In this document: one piece after another, positions 1-7,845 of the stretch
Position numbering within the stretch: the stretch's first letter is position 1
How the letters are laid out: every line of letters starts with the position of its first letter
Assembly: GCA_927798255.1 (NCBI GenBank)
Contig: CAKMMH010000007.1
Location: 1 to 21,139 of the forward strand
Length of the DNA stretch: 21,139 nt
Direction: 5' to 3'
DNA from: an uncultured bacterium
GTDB taxonomy: Bacteria > Bdellovibrionota_C > UBA2361 > CAKMMH01
Notes under the pieces: generated by a model
Database searches by the model: none
What the model saw: the letters and a program-made list of their open reading frames with translations, nothing else
Told to the model about the DNA's origin: nothing
Program-made: the position numbers and the translations under genes

Positions 1-1
1 T

Positions 2-313
2 ATCTCTAAGACTTTAGATAAATTGGCTATGAACTTAGCTGGTATTTACAACATGAAAAGAACTCCAGATTTAATTTTCATTATTGATGTTACAAAAGAA
101 GATATCGCTGTTAAAGAAGCTAAAAATTTAAATGTTCCTGTAATTGCTCTTGTTGATACAAATTGCGATCCAACAGACATTACTTATCCAATCCCATCAA
201 ATGATGATGCATTAAGAACAATTTCACTTTTTTGTAATGCTGTGGCTGATGCAGTTTGTGAAGGAAAGAAAAATTTTCAAGCTAAATTTAATAGAACTGA
301 AAATATGCAATAA
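2..313 (+). CDS. rpsB: 30S ribosomal protein S2, C-terminal part
   Basis: This is the 3' end of a gene cut by the window edge. The open frame runs from base 2 with no need for the internal ATG at 23. It encodes about 103 residues typical of the S2 C-terminal half, with the blocks PDLIFIIDV, NVPVIALVDTNCDP and YPIPSNDDALR. S2 binds the head and platform side of the 30S subunit. The next gene is tsf, the conserved rpsB-tsf order. I see no lesion in the visible part. Confidence 0.96.
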   Translation: MSKTLDKLAMNLAGIYNMKRTPDLIFIIDVTKEDIAVKEAKNLNVPVIALVDTNCDPTDITYPIPSNDDALRTISLFCNAVADAVCEGKKNFQAKFNRTENMQ

Positions 314-338
314 TTGATATTTTTGATTGATATCTTTT

Positions 339-370
339 AAAGTGGGAAAATAATAAATTTTTCCACTTTT
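339..370 (+). terminator. hairpin between rpsB and tsf (attenuator-like)
   Basis: A 12-bp stem pairs 339-350 with 358-369, with one G-U pair and a 7-base loop. The 3' arm ends in CACTTTT, so there is only a short U run. The weak tail and its position suggest partial termination or mRNA processing rather than a full stop, letting rpsB and tsf be made in different amounts. The regulatory role is inference. Confidence 0.5.
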
Positions 371-416
371 GATAAAAAGATTTTAGGAAAAAAGTTATTT
401 TAGGAGATTTTTAAAA

Positions 417-1061
417 ATGGCAGAAATTACAGCTAGTATCGTTAAAGATTTAAGAGAAAAAACAGGCGCTGGAATGATGGATTGTAAAAAAGCTTTAGTA
501 GAAGCTGATGGCGATGAAACAAAAGCAATTGAAATCTTAAGAAAGAAAGGATTAAAAAGCGTTGATAAAAGAGCTGGAAAAGTTGCAGCTGAAGGAACAA
601 TCGGTTGTTATGTTCACGCTGGAGCTCAAATTGTAGCAATTGTTGAATTAAATTCTGAAACAGATTTTGTTGCAAGAGGAGAAGAGTTTAAAACTTTAGC
701 AAATGATATTGCAATGCAAGTTGCTGCAATGAATCCAAAATATAATACTGTTGAAGATATTCCAGAAGATGTTTTAAATAAAGAAAAAGAAATCTTAATG
801 GAACAATTAAATGATAAGCAAAAAGAAAAAGCTGATATGATCATCCCAGGAAAACTTGAGAAGTTTTATTCAGAGAATGTTCTTGCTAAACAAGCTTTCA
901 TTAAAGATGACAGCAAAACTATTACTCAATTAGTTCAAGATTTAAGTGCTAAAATCGGTGAAAAAATTGTTATTAGACGTTTTGCTCGTTTTGAAGTTGG
1001 CGAAGGAATTGAGAAGAAACAAGAAGATTTTGCTGCTGAAGTTGCTGCGGCTATGCAATAA
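417..1061 (+). CDS. tsf: translation elongation factor Ts
   Basis: EF-Ts is the cytoplasmic guanine-nucleotide exchange factor that regenerates EF-Tu-GTP. The protein has 214 residues. The N-terminal UBA-like region carries [16 protein letters not shown] (residues 12-27), and the EF-Tu-contacting motif TDFVAR is at 82-87. The length fits the short single-core EF-Ts forms. AGGAGA at 402-407 supports the ATG at 417. The C-terminal tail, with RFARF, GEGIEKK and DFAAEVAA, resembles cyanobacterial-type EF-Ts and is my main hint to lineage. The gene follows rpsB and ends just before a strong terminator. Confidence 0.98.
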   Translation: MAEITASIVKDLREKTGAGMMDCKKALVEADGDETKAIEILRKKGLKSVDKRAGKVAAEGTIGCYVHAGAQIVAIVELNSETDFVARGEEFKTLANDIAMQVAAMNPKYNTVEDIPEDVLNKEKEILMEQLNDKQKEKADMIIPGKLEKFYSENVLAKQAFIKDDSKTITQLVQDLSAKIGEKIVIRRFARFEVGEGIEKKQEDFAAEVAAAMQ

Positions 1062-1080
1062 TTTAATGCTTGCTCTATAA

Positions 1081-1133
1081 AGAAGATTGCAATATAAAAG
1101 TATTTAGGTATTTTTATGTTGCAGTCTTTTTTT
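1081..1133 (+). terminator. strong intrinsic terminator after tsf
   Basis: A 17-bp stem pairs 1083-1099 with 1112-1128, with two G-U pairs and a 12-base loop. A run of seven T (1127-1133) follows directly. It lies 20 bases after the tsf stop and should end the rpsB-tsf transcript, implying a separate promoter for pyrH. Confidence 0.88.
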
Positions 1134-1178
1134 ATATATAAAGACAAGTTTTAAAAAATTTTTTAAGGTAAATAAATT

Positions 1179-1895
1179 ATGTCCAATTTGAAATATAAAA
1201 GAGTACTTTTAAAGTTAAGTGGTGAAGTGTTAGCTGGAGATTTAGGTTTTGGACATGATGTAAAAATTTTTAAATTTATTTTAGAAGAAATAAAAAAAAT
1301 TAAAGAGCTAGGGGCAGAAGTTTCACTAGTAATAGGAGCTGGGAATATTTTTAGAGGTAGGCAAGCAAAGGATTTAGAAATTGAAGAAACAAACGCACAT
1401 TATATGGGAATGCTTGCAACTGCGATTAATGCAATAGCGTTAGAAAGTTATTTAAATAAAAACGGCATAAAAGCAAAAGCGCTTTCTATGCTTTATCTTG
1501 ATAATCTAATTGAAAAGTTTTCAAAAGAAAAAGCTCTTAACGAGTTAGAAAATGGTAAAGTTTTAATTTTTGCTTGTGGTACAGGAAATCCTTACTTTAC
1601 AACAGATACTGGAGCTAGCTTAAAGGCTATAGAAATAAAAGCTGATCTTTTAATTAAAGGAACAAGCGTAAATGGAGTCTATGATAAGGACCCTAAGAAG
1701 TTTGAAGATGCTAAATTCTTTGAAAGAATTACATGCGATGAAGTGCTAGCAAAAAATTTAAAAGTAATTGACGCTACGGCAATTTCTATGTGTAGAGATA
1801 ATAAAATGCCTCTTGCTGTTTATAATATGAAAGAAGAGGGGGCATTAGTTAAGCTTTTACAAGGAGAAAATGTAGGAACAATTGTAGAGGCGTAA
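1179..1895 (+). CDS. pyrH: uridylate kinase (UMP kinase)
   Basis: PyrH phosphorylates UMP to UDP with ATP in the cytoplasm, a step of pyrimidine nucleotide synthesis. The protein has 238 residues, normal for the bacterial amino-acid-kinase-fold enzyme. Visible motifs are KLSGE (12-16), the glycine loop GAGNIFRGR (53-61), GTGNPYFTTDT (134-144) and NGVYDKDPK (165-173). AAGG at 1165-1168 supports the ATG at 1179. It is followed by frr, the usual partner in the tsf-pyrH-frr-uppS cluster. Confidence 0.97.
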   Translation: MSNLKYKRVLLKLSGEVLAGDLGFGHDVKIFKFILEEIKKIKELGAEVSLVIGAGNIFRGRQAKDLEIEETNAHYMGMLATAINAIALESYLNKNGIKAKALSMLYLDNLIEKFSKEKALNELENGKVLIFACGTGNPYFTTDTGASLKAIEIKADLLIKGTSVNGVYDKDPKKFEDAKFFERITCDEVLAKNLKVIDATAISMCRDNKMPLAVYNMKEEGALVKLLQGENVGTIVEA

Positions 1896-1954
1896 TTTTG
1901 TAAGTTTTAATTTTTAGTTTAATTTTTTTGATTTAATATTAGGAAAATAATTTT

Positions 1955-2509
1955 ATGAAAGAACAAATAGATATTTTTGCTGATAATTGTGAAAAAACCA
2001 TTGCTCATTTTAAATCTGAGCTTGGAAAAATAAGAGGTGCAAGGGCTAATGGTGCTATCTTAGAAAATATTCAAGTTGATTACTATGGTTCAAAAGTTCC
2101 TTTAATTCAGATGGGATTAATAAACACACCAGAGCCAAGACTTATTACAGTGCAAGTTTATGATGCAAGTTCAATTGATAGTGTTGAAAAAGCTATAAGA
2201 AATTCTGATTTAAATTTAAATCCTGCAAGAGAGGGGAATTTAATTAGGTTAAATGTCCCTGCATTAACAGAGGATAGAAGAAAGGAGCTTTCAAAAAGAC
2301 TAGGAAAGCTTGGGGAAGATGAAAAAGTAGTAATAAGAAATCACAGAAAAGACGCCATTGATGCTCTTAAGAAAATGGAAAAGGAAAAAGAGATTTCTGA
2401 AGATGAACTTAAGAAAGGGCAAGCAGAAGTTCAGGGAGTTACTGATAAATATATTGCTAAAATTGATGAGATGTTTAAGCAAAAAGAAGCTGAAATAATG
2501 GAAGTATAA
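1955..2509 (+). CDS. frr: ribosome recycling factor
   Basis: RRF works with EF-G to split post-termination ribosomes. The protein has 184 residues, the standard size. It has the three-helix-bundle blocks with the conserved stretches KIRGARAN, LIRLNVPALTEDRRKEL and VVIRNHRKDA. AGGAAA lies 9-14 bases before the ATG. It sits 59 bases after pyrH and 36 bases before uppS with no terminator between, so these genes are probably one transcript. Confidence 0.97.
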   Translation: MKEQIDIFADNCEKTIAHFKSELGKIRGARANGAILENIQVDYYGSKVPLIQMGLINTPEPRLITVQVYDASSIDSVEKAIRNSDLNLNPAREGNLIRLNVPALTEDRRKELSKRLGKLGEDEKVVIRNHRKDAIDALKKMEKEKEISEDELKKGQAEVQGVTDKYIAKIDEMFKQKEAEIMEV

Positions 2510-2545
2510 TTTAGTTTAATTTTTTGTTGTTTTTAAAAGTTTAAT

Positions 2546-3295
2546 ATGGAAAGCAATATTCCAAATAATATTCCACAGCATGTAGCAATTATAATGGATG
2601 GAAATGGTAGGTGGGCGAGAGCTCGCATGATGCCAAGAGTTGAAGGGCATAGGCAAGGTGCAAAAGCACTAAAAAGAATTGTAAAAGCTTCAAGGGAGTT
2701 AGGGATTCGATATTTAACAGTTTATGCCTTTTCCACTGAAAACTGGAAAAGGCCAGAAGCGGAAGTTTCTTCGCTTATGAAGCTTTTTATTTCGGCTCTT
2801 AATGATGAAACGCCAGAGTTAAAGAAAAATAATGTAAGATTAAGAGCAATGGGGGCTTTAGATATGCTTCCCAAAGATGTTCAAGAGAAACTTTATGAAG
2901 CAATGGATATGACAAAAGATTGTGATGCTCTTGATTTAATTATTGCAGTTTCTTATGGTGGGCGATATGAAATTTGTGATGCTTGTAAGAAATTATTAAA
3001 AGATTTCGAAGATAAGAAAATAAGCATTGATGAAGTTAATGAAAATACATTTAGAAACTATTTATATTTACCAGATGTTCCAGATCCTGATTTTTTAATT
3101 CGCACCTCTAAAGAGCTTCGTGTTTCAAATTTTCTACTTTGGCAAATCGCTTACTCTGAGTTAGTAGTTAGCGAGAAGTATTGGCCAGAGTTTGATTTTT
3201 CTGAGCTAAAGCGATGTATCGATGAATTTAATAAGAGAAGTCGTAGGTTTGGTAAAACGGGAGATCAAATAAAGGCTGAAAGCGAAGAAAAATAG
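2546..3295 (+). CDS. uppS: undecaprenyl pyrophosphate synthase (isoprenyl transferase)
   Basis: UppS is the cis-prenyltransferase that makes the C55 lipid carrier for peptidoglycan and other envelope polymers. The protein has 249 residues. It has IIMDGNGRWA with the catalytic Asp near 18, HRQG at 35-38, YAFSTENWKRP, GGRYEI and FLIRTSKELRVSNFLLWQ. In this last motif the common RTGGE is RTSKE. No good Shine-Dalgarno precedes the ATG at 2546, but the N-terminus has the usual length, so I keep this start. It lies upstream of cdsA, as in most bacteria. Confidence 0.96.
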   Translation: MESNIPNNIPQHVAIIMDGNGRWARARMMPRVEGHRQGAKALKRIVKASRELGIRYLTVYAFSTENWKRPEAEVSSLMKLFISALNDETPELKKNNVRLRAMGALDMLPKDVQEKLYEAMDMTKDCDALDLIIAVSYGGRYEICDACKKLLKDFEDKKISIDEVNENTFRNYLYLPDVPDPDFLIRTSKELRVSNFLLWQIAYSELVVSEKYWPEFDFSELKRCIDEFNKRSRRFGKTGDQIKAESEEK

Positions 3296-3335
3296 AACGG
3301 AGGGGATGCGTAGCGCAAGCGAAGCAGCCGCCGTT
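3296..3335. repeat. GC-rich imperfect palindrome after uppS
   Basis: Directly after the uppS stop is a GC-rich patch unlike its surroundings. AACGG-x-GG (3296-3303) pairs with CC-x-CCGTT (3328-3335). An inner TGC/GCA pair encloses GC-GCAA-GC, which can form a GNRA-type tetraloop. There is no U tract, so it is not a classical terminator. It shares the strings GAGGGGA and CGCAAGC with the reverse complement of the 17944-18067 element, perhaps as members of one dispersed family. Confidence 0.45.
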
Positions 3336-3368
3336 TAAGCATTAGGAAAAGTTGAATAATGTTTTAAT

Positions 3369-3401
3369 ATATCCCTTCAGGATATTGGCATTATAAAATG
3401 C
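3369..3401. other. two small hairpins before cdsA
   Basis: ATATCC (3369-3374) pairs with GGATAT (3380-3385) around a 5-base loop. GCATT (3388-3392) pairs with AATGC (3397-3401) around a 4-base loop. Both lie in the 145-base uppS-cdsA gap. They could shape the cdsA leader RNA; no function is demonstrable. Confidence 0.3.
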
Positions 3402-3440
3402 AAATGTTGTATGCTTTTAATAATATTATAAGGGAAACTT

Positions 3441-4268
3441 ATGAACAATCTTACAAAAAGAATTATTACTGCAACAATTTTATTATTGGTTATTATTTTT
3501 GTGTTGCTTCAAGAGAGTGCTCAGCTTACTTCATGTTTTATAGGTTTAATTTTAACATTTTGTTTTTATGAATTTGTAAAAATGTTAAAACTTCAAAACA
3601 AAAAACAAAGTGTTCTTATGTTTTTTGCTTTTGTAATTGCTCCTATAATTTTTGCAGTCACAGGAAGAACATTTGCGTTCTATTCAATTTTTGGATTTAT
3701 TTATGTTTTAACCGTTGGTTTCTTTTTTTATGAACCAAATAATGAAGTGTTAAAAGCAGAATTTGAAGGGAGAGAGTTAGAGGCAGTTCAAAAAAAGACT
3801 TTTTTATATCTTTTATATTTTATACTAATTGGACTTGGGGGGTTTTCTCTTACTAAAATTGCTTGTCACAGTGAGAGTGCAAAAGTTTTCTTTTGGCTTA
3901 TTTCAGTAGTTTCTTTTAATGATATTTTTGCCTACGCTGGAGGGCGCTTGATAGGGGGAGCTAAATTTAATAAATTTATATCTCCAAATAAAACAATAAG
4001 CGGTTCAGTTTGTGGAATGATTGGGGCAATTATTGTTTCATATTTAATGATTCATTTTTTAGGAATATCTAATTTAAGATATGGACTTTTAGTTCCAACA
4101 ATTTTTACTGTGTGGTGTGCACAAATTGGAGATTTAATAGAATCATTTATAAAAAGAATTGTAGGGGTTAAAGATAGCTCAAATCTTTTACCAGGGCATG
4201 GTGGAGTGCTTGATAGAGTCGATGCGATTTTTGGTGCTGCTCCACTTACTCTTATTTGCTTTTTTTAA
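3441..4268 (+). CDS. cdsA: phosphatidate cytidylyltransferase (CDP-diacylglycerol synthase)
   Basis: CdsA converts phosphatidic acid and CTP to CDP-diacylglycerol, the precursor of the major phospholipids, in the inner membrane. The protein has 275 residues and several hydrophobic segments (about 8-25, 31-48, 57-97, 121-135, 145-165, 187-207). The family signature is complete near 235-259: SFIKR, then KDSSNLLPGHGGVLDR. AGGGAA 9 to 4 bases before the ATG supports the start. It lies between uppS and rseP. The dxr gene often found between cdsA and rseP is absent here. Confidence 0.96.
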   Translation: MNNLTKRIITATILLLVIIFVLLQESAQLTSCFIGLILTFCFYEFVKMLKLQNKKQSVLMFFAFVIAPIIFAVTGRTFAFYSIFGFIYVLTVGFFFYEPNNEVLKAEFEGRELEAVQKKTFLYLLYFILIGLGGFSLTKIACHSESAKVFFWLISVVSFNDIFAYAGGRLIGGAKFNKFISPNKTISGSVCGMIGAIIVSYLMIHFLGISNLRYGLLVPTIFTVWCAQIGDLIESFIKRIVGVKDSSNLLPGHGGVLDRVDAIFGAAPLTLICFF

Positions 4269-4313
4269 TGTAAGTTTTTTAGAGTAATTTATTTTTAAGG
4301 ATTATTTTTAATA

Positions 4314-5489
4314 ATGGGAATTATAACAGCAGTTATAGTATTAGGTATTTTAGTTATTGTACATGAATTTGGACATTTTATTGTTGCTAAAATGTTTAAA
4401 GTTGGTGTCCTTGAATATTCAATAGGATTTGGTAAAAAAATTTGGCAAAAGAAAAAAGGTGAAACTTGGTATTCTTTAAGGGCAATACCACTAGGTGGCT
4501 ATGTAAGTATGGCAGGAGAAGATCCACATACTGTTTATGGAGAAGAAGAAATTAATAGTAAGGAAGATAATAAAGAAGATAATGCACCAAAATATCCTAA
4601 ATTTTATGATGAGGAATCTATAAAACTTTCAAAAAATGAATCAAGATGGTTTTTAAATAAACCTGTGTGGCAAAAATTTTTAATAGTTTTTGCGGGTCCA
4701 TTTTTTAATATATTATTTGCATTTTTAGTTGGGATAGCTATCGTGTGTTTTTGGGGAGTAGATGTTCCTTTAAATAAGCCGATAGTAGGTGATGTGGTAC
4801 CAGATTATCCAGCAGCAAAAGCAGGAATAAAAGCAGATGATAGAATTGTATCAATTAATGGTGTTAAGCCAAAGACCTGGAGTGATGTCGCAAGGTTCAT
4901 TGCAAAATCTCAAGATGGAAAAGTTAATGTTGCTATAAGAAGAAAAGTTGATGATAGATTTATAACTAAAAATGTATCTCTTGTGGCAACTGAAGATTCA
5001 GCAGAGATGAAGGCTATTTCAAATAGCAATAATAAAAGTAGTGAAAGATTAAAAATAGGAATAGTTGCTGCATCTCAAACAAAAAAAGTTCCATTAATTC
5101 ATGCTCCGCTATATTCACTTTCAAAACTTATAGGAATCACTGTTTTAACTTATAGAGGTTTTAAAGGAATAATAAATGGTGCAATTTCAGCAAAACATAT
5201 TGGAGGCCCTATAGAAATAGTAAATGTTACTTCAAAAGTTTCTAAGAAGGGATTTAATAAGCTTCTAGATTTAATGATTTTTATAAGTATGTCACTTGCT
5301 ATTATGAATCTTTTACCAATACCAATTTTAGATGGCGGACATCTTATGTTTTTTACAATTGAATTTTTAATAAGGCGTCCTGTGCCTTTAAAAGTGCAAG
5401 CACTTGCTGGGCAACTAGGTATGTTTATTCTTTTTTCTCTTATGATTTTTGCAACAGGAAATGATTTGTTTAGATTGTTTCACAATTAA
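4314..5489 (+). CDS. rseP: RIP zinc metalloprotease RseP / site-2 protease
   Basis: This intramembrane M50B protease cleaves membrane-bound anti-sigma factors or signal-peptide remnants. The 391-residue protein has the zinc motif HEFGH at 17-21 in the first membrane segment. A second membrane segment is at about 122-148, and a PDZ-type domain with PAAKAGIKADDRIVSINGV spans about 155-225. The third zinc ligand region is LDGGH at 339-343 in a C-terminal membrane segment. Residues 70-112 form an acidic linker rich in E, D, K and N. AAGGA precedes the ATG. tsaB follows after 16 bases. Confidence 0.95.
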   Translation: MGIITAVIVLGILVIVHEFGHFIVAKMFKVGVLEYSIGFGKKIWQKKKGETWYSLRAIPLGGYVSMAGEDPHTVYGEEEINSKEDNKEDNAPKYPKFYDEESIKLSKNESRWFLNKPVWQKFLIVFAGPFFNILFAFLVGIAIVCFWGVDVPLNKPIVGDVVPDYPAAKAGIKADDRIVSINGVKPKTWSDVARFIAKSQDGKVNVAIRRKVDDRFITKNVSLVATEDSAEMKAISNSNNKSSERLKIGIVAASQTKKVPLIHAPLYSLSKLIGITVLTYRGFKGIINGAISAKHIGGPIEIVNVTSKVSKKGFNKLLDLMIFISMSLAIMNLLPIPILDGGHLMFFTIEFLIRRPVPLKVQALAGQLGMFILFSLMIFATGNDLFRLFHN

Positions 5490-5505
5490 TTGATGTATTT
5501 ATTAT

Positions 5506-6168
5506 ATGAATAGTAAAAATAATATAATTGCAATAGATAGTGCAGGAAGCATCTTAAATATTTCTCTTTATAAAGACGGTGAAATTACAAGTATAAAAGG
5601 TGAAGGGGAAAGTAGTAATAACGAGGAGCTTGCAAGTTTACTAAAAAAAATCTTAGATGACAATTTTCTTAGTATTAATGATGTAAATACTATTCTTATA
5701 AATAAAGGTCCAGGATCTTTTACAGGGCTTCGTATAGGTTATGCCTTTTTAGAAGGTATAATGATGAGTGTAAGTATTAATGTTGCAGAAATTACACTTT
5801 TAGAAGCTTTAAGGCATATTTATAGTGATGCAATAAATGAAAGTGATCTTATTTGCCAACATATAAGAAAAAGTAGTTATTTTGTTTATAATGTAAAAGA
5901 AAATAAACTTGAATTTATAGAAAGTGAAAGCATTAAAGAGTATTTAAAAGAAAAAAATTCTAAAGCTTTTGTCATAAATAAAATAGAAGATGAGTATAAA
6001 AGTTTTGATTATGAATTATTAGATTTATCAGATTCAAATTTACCATCAAAAATTCTAATAGAATATTATATAAATCACGATGTGCAAAATGTATCAAATA
6101 TTACAGATTTAGAGCCAAATTATATTCAAAAAATATCAGCAAAAAAGATTAGTGAAAGAATAAAGTAA
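5506..6168 (+). CDS. tsaB: tRNA t6A37 threonylcarbamoyl transfer complex subunit TsaB
   Basis: TsaB is the ASKHA-fold partner of TsaD in making N6-threonylcarbamoyladenosine at position 37 of ANN-decoding tRNAs. The 220-residue protein has an N-terminal IIAIDSAGS strand-turn and the diagnostic GPGSFTGLRIG at 68-78. The C-terminal half is poorly conserved, which is normal for the family. No clear Shine-Dalgarno is seen, and the start lies 16 bases after the rseP stop, so it probably shares that transcript. It is the last ordinary housekeeping gene before the accessory island. Confidence 0.93.
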   Translation: MNSKNNIIAIDSAGSILNISLYKDGEITSIKGEGESSNNEELASLLKKILDDNFLSINDVNTILINKGPGSFTGLRIGYAFLEGIMMSVSINVAEITLLEALRHIYSDAINESDLICQHIRKSSYFVYNVKENKLEFIESESIKEYLKEKNSKAFVINKIEDEYKSFDYELLDLSDSNLPSKILIEYYINHDVQNVSNITDLEPNYIQKISAKKISERIK

Positions 6169-6183
6169 AATATATAAAAACAA

Positions 6184-6201
6184 TATTTTAGTTTTAAAAT
6201 A
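6184..6201. other. short perfect hairpin after tsaB
   Basis: TATTTTA (6184-6190) pairs with TAAAATA (6195-6201) around a 4-base loop. It is all A/T with no U tract, so at best a weak 3' end or stability element for the housekeeping transcript. Confidence 0.25.
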
Positions 6202-6217
6202 AATTAATTATATTTAG

Positions 6218-6245
6218 CAACTTTTATTTTTAATATTTGATATTT
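6218..6245 (+). repeat. 28-bp element, copy A (before radical SAM remnant)
   Basis: This is one of three related 28-bp stretches (6218-6245, 7772-7799, 10352-10379). Each starts with CA and has the core TTAAT(A/T)TT(C/T)GATA. Copy A matches copy B at 22 of 28 positions by eye, and both are preceded by TTTAG. It abuts the deletion junction of the copy-1 radical SAM remnant. It may be a promoter region or a recombination scar. Confidence 0.5.
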
Positions 6246-6635
6246 ATTTTAGGAAAAGGTAGCTTTCAGAAGTCAGTCGGTGGACTTGATCCGCTTTCTG
6301 AGGTATCTTCGAAAGATATTTCTCTTGAGTTATATAGTAAAAACAAAGTTAAGATAAAATATATGGAAGAAATTCCTAATGATTACTATCTTGATTTTGA
6401 AGGAGTGGTAACTCGAGAGGAAGACTTTGGTGCTGTAATACTAGGTAAAAATGGTAGGTCGCTATTTGTAAATGTTGATGGTTACAACTTAGTAGAACAG
6501 TGTGTGCAAAAAGTATTAGTGTCTACTAATGCTCAGGTAATTACTGAAAATAAGGAGTTCTTCTTAAGGCTTCTTAACAGTAATATAGTTTCATTAACCC
6601 CTAATCATAAAGAACAACGTTATGATTGTACTTAA
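6246..6635 (+). pseudogene. remnant of radical SAM/SPASM-RRE enzyme, cassette copy 1
   Basis: The open frame from 6237 (TTG) is the tail of a larger gene. It aligns with cassette copy 2 in two blocks. KGSFQKSV matches KGSFKKAV, which lies mid-gene in copy 2. GGLDPLSEVSSKD then matches DGLDPLCDVLSKD at the end of the SPASM region, so the part between is deleted and the whole CxxxCxxC domain is missing. The last 85 residues are well preserved: EIPND.YLDF, TREEDFGAVILGKNGR, NVDGYNLVEQC, FFLRLLNSNIVSLT. Their shape resembles PqqD/RRE peptide-recognition domains, which bind RiPP leader peptides. No start codon or ribosome site fits. The RRE call is by pattern only. The fragment overlaps the start of the small peptide ORF at 6622. 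Confidence 0.7.
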
Positions 6636-6684
6636 CTCTTGCGTTATTGATGTTTTTGATGATAGCTTTAAAGCTAGTAATTAG
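6622..6684 (+). pseudogene. truncated precursor-like peptide, cassette copy 1
   Basis: The frame ATG...TAG encodes 20 residues, MIVLNSCVIDVFDDSFKASN. It aligns with the start of the intact 74-residue peptide at 11475, which begins MIALDPHVLDIFDDDFNASS. The TAG at 6682-6684 cuts off the region matching the Cys-rich core. Just downstream another frame reads YGCNCYRHICH, then stop, then VCYY, which looks like a decayed Cys-rich core. I infer a precursor gene lost through a nonsense or frameshift event. It overlaps the radical SAM remnant by 14 bases. Confidence 0.6.
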
Positions 6685-6791
6685 AATTTCATAATGCATT
6701 TTACTATGGTTGTAATTGCTACCGGCATATCTGTCACTGAGTTTGCTATTACAATGGTGATGTTAATCGTTCTAACATAAGGAGTGCTAAG

Positions 6792-6878
6792 ATGAAAGAA
6801 AGCAATCCGCAAGTTTTGAGTATTGTTGATCGCGAGATCCTTGTGGGCCGTGATTTTGAATACTTTGAACTTTGCTAA
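6792..6878 (+). CDS. small ORF, possible second peptide of cassette 1
   Basis: A 28-residue ORF starts at ATG 6792, with AAGGAG at 6779-6784 at good spacing. Its product begins MKESNPQVLS and ends GRDFEYFELC before TAA. After the stop the same frame stays open for 15 more codons (RICVDGEPQCNSVTP), adding two Cys. The TAA could therefore be a nonsense mutation in a roughly 44-residue Cys-containing peptide. It lies between the truncated precursor and the cassette terminator. No family is recognised; it may be non-functional. Confidence 0.4.
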   Translation: MKESNPQVLSIVDREILVGRDFEYFELC

Positions 6879-6938
6879 AGAATTTGTGTTGATGGTGAGC
6901 CTCAATGCAATAGTGTTACACCTTAAGAGGCTTAAACC

Positions 6939-6995
6939 GTGAATAAGGTTTTTGTCGTTGTTAAAGGCAGAGTAAATTTTCTAGAAATTTGCTAA
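6939..6995 (+). CDS. very short GTG ORF before cassette-1 terminator
   Basis: An 18-residue ORF starts at GTG, with AAGAGG (6925-6930) eight bases upstream. It ends NFLEIC then stop, echoing the FELC end of the ORF at 6792. It is too short to be sure it is translated; it may be a fragment of a decayed gene. Confidence 0.2.
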   Translation: MNKVFVVVKGRVNFLEIC

Positions 6996-7005
6996 CAGCT
7001 TGCTT

Positions 7006-7039
7006 GAGCAGGGATGATTTTTTGTCCCTGCTCTTTTTT
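7006..7039 (+). terminator. intrinsic terminator just upstream of peptidase 1
   Basis: GAGCAGGGA (7006-7014) pairs perfectly with TCCCTGCTC (7025-7033) around a 10-base loop. Six T follow (7034-7039). The peptidase start at 7053 is only 13 bases beyond, leaving no room for a promoter. The peptidase is therefore probably reached by read-through. The same layout occurs in cassette 2 (11790-11826). Confidence 0.88.
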
Positions 7040-7052
7040 AATGAGAGATAGT

Positions 7053-7679
7053 ATGCTTTATAATATTTTTCCAAATAATGATATAGAACTTAATAAATGT
7101 ATAGAAGAAGCATCTAAAGAATATTCAGGTTTTTTTAATATTCCTAATGATGAATTTAGTGTTTGCGTTTTTTCAATGAAAAAAGAAATATTTGATGAAT
7201 TTAAAAGTATTAAGGAAGATTATGTCGTAGCGTTTGCTTGCCCTCGTTCTAATATTATTTTTATCTGTAATCATGATGATATAAAAAATATATATAACGA
7301 TATCGAATATAAAAAATTAATTAAACATGAAATAGTACATGTATATGCGTATATGTATGTTAATTTTAATAAGTACGTTCCAAATTGGTTGCATGAAGGA
7401 CTAGCAAGATATTTATCAGGACAGATGATAAGTGGCGAAGTTTGTAAAGATTTGGAAACATTATTTAATGATAATATTTTACCAAATGTAATTTATTCAG
7501 GTGGGGGAATCTTTGTAAAACATCTTATAGAAACTTATGGTAATAAAAAATTTTTAGAATTTTTCAATGAGTTAAGAAATCTTAAGAGTAGCAATGAAGT
7601 AAGTATTATATTTATGAAACATTACAATAAAGATATTAAAGAAGTTTTAAATGAAATATTAGGCGAAAATAATAAGTAA
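7053..7679 (+). CDS. cytoplasmic HExxH peptidase (gluzincin-like), cassette copy 1
   Basis: The protein is a putative zinc endopeptidase. From M at 7053 it has about 208 residues. It contains HEIVH at 92-96 and, 19 residues after the second His, the Glu of NWLHEGLARYLSG (115), the HExxH...E arrangement of gluzincins such as the peptidase MA-like group. Zn ligands would be His92, His96 and Glu115, with Glu93 catalytic. The open frame reaches ATG 7014, but that codon lies inside the terminator stem. I prefer 7053, which matches the paralogue's MIFHVSND start; 7041 is another option. There is no signal peptide or membrane segment. In context it may trim the leader of the cassette peptide, which is inference. 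It is the only intact gene of cassette 1. Confidence 0.75.
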   Translation: MLYNIFPNNDIELNKCIEEASKEYSGFFNIPNDEFSVCVFSMKKEIFDEFKSIKEDYVVAFACPRSNIIFICNHDDIKNIYNDIEYKKLIKHEIVHVYAYMYVNFNKYVPNWLHEGLARYLSGQMISGEVCKDLETLFNDNILPNVIYSGGGIFVKHLIETYGNKKFLEFFNELRNLKSSNEVSIIFMKHYNKDIKEVLNEILGENNK

Positions 7680-7771
7680 AATTAAAAAGTCATCAGCCAT
7701 GTAATTTTCTTTATCATTTTTTAATAAAATATCTTTAAATATCAATTTTTGAGAATTTTTATTGATTTTAG

Positions 7772-7799
7772 CAACTTTTAAAATTAATATTCGATACAT
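7772..7799 (+). repeat. 28-bp element, copy B (before racemase-like gene)
   Basis: This is the second copy of the island repeat, ending ATTCGATACAT. It matches copy C at 22 of 28 positions, with the last eight bases identical. It lies 46 bases before the racemase-like start codon. A 6-bp hairpin (TTTCTT/AAGAAA) and an AAAGGAGG ribosome site follow in the leader. A promoter role is inferred from its position. Confidence 0.5.
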
Positions 7800-7845
7800 C
7801 CTATAGAAGATCATATTTCTTGTAAAAGAAAGGAGGTTTTTTGTT

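Noticed and set aside
7014..7052. ATG at 7014 as the start of peptidase 1
   Set aside because: It lies within the 5' arm of a strong terminator stem, encodes MIFCPCSFLMRDS with no match in the paralogue, and has no ribosome site. The paralogue's start matches 7053.
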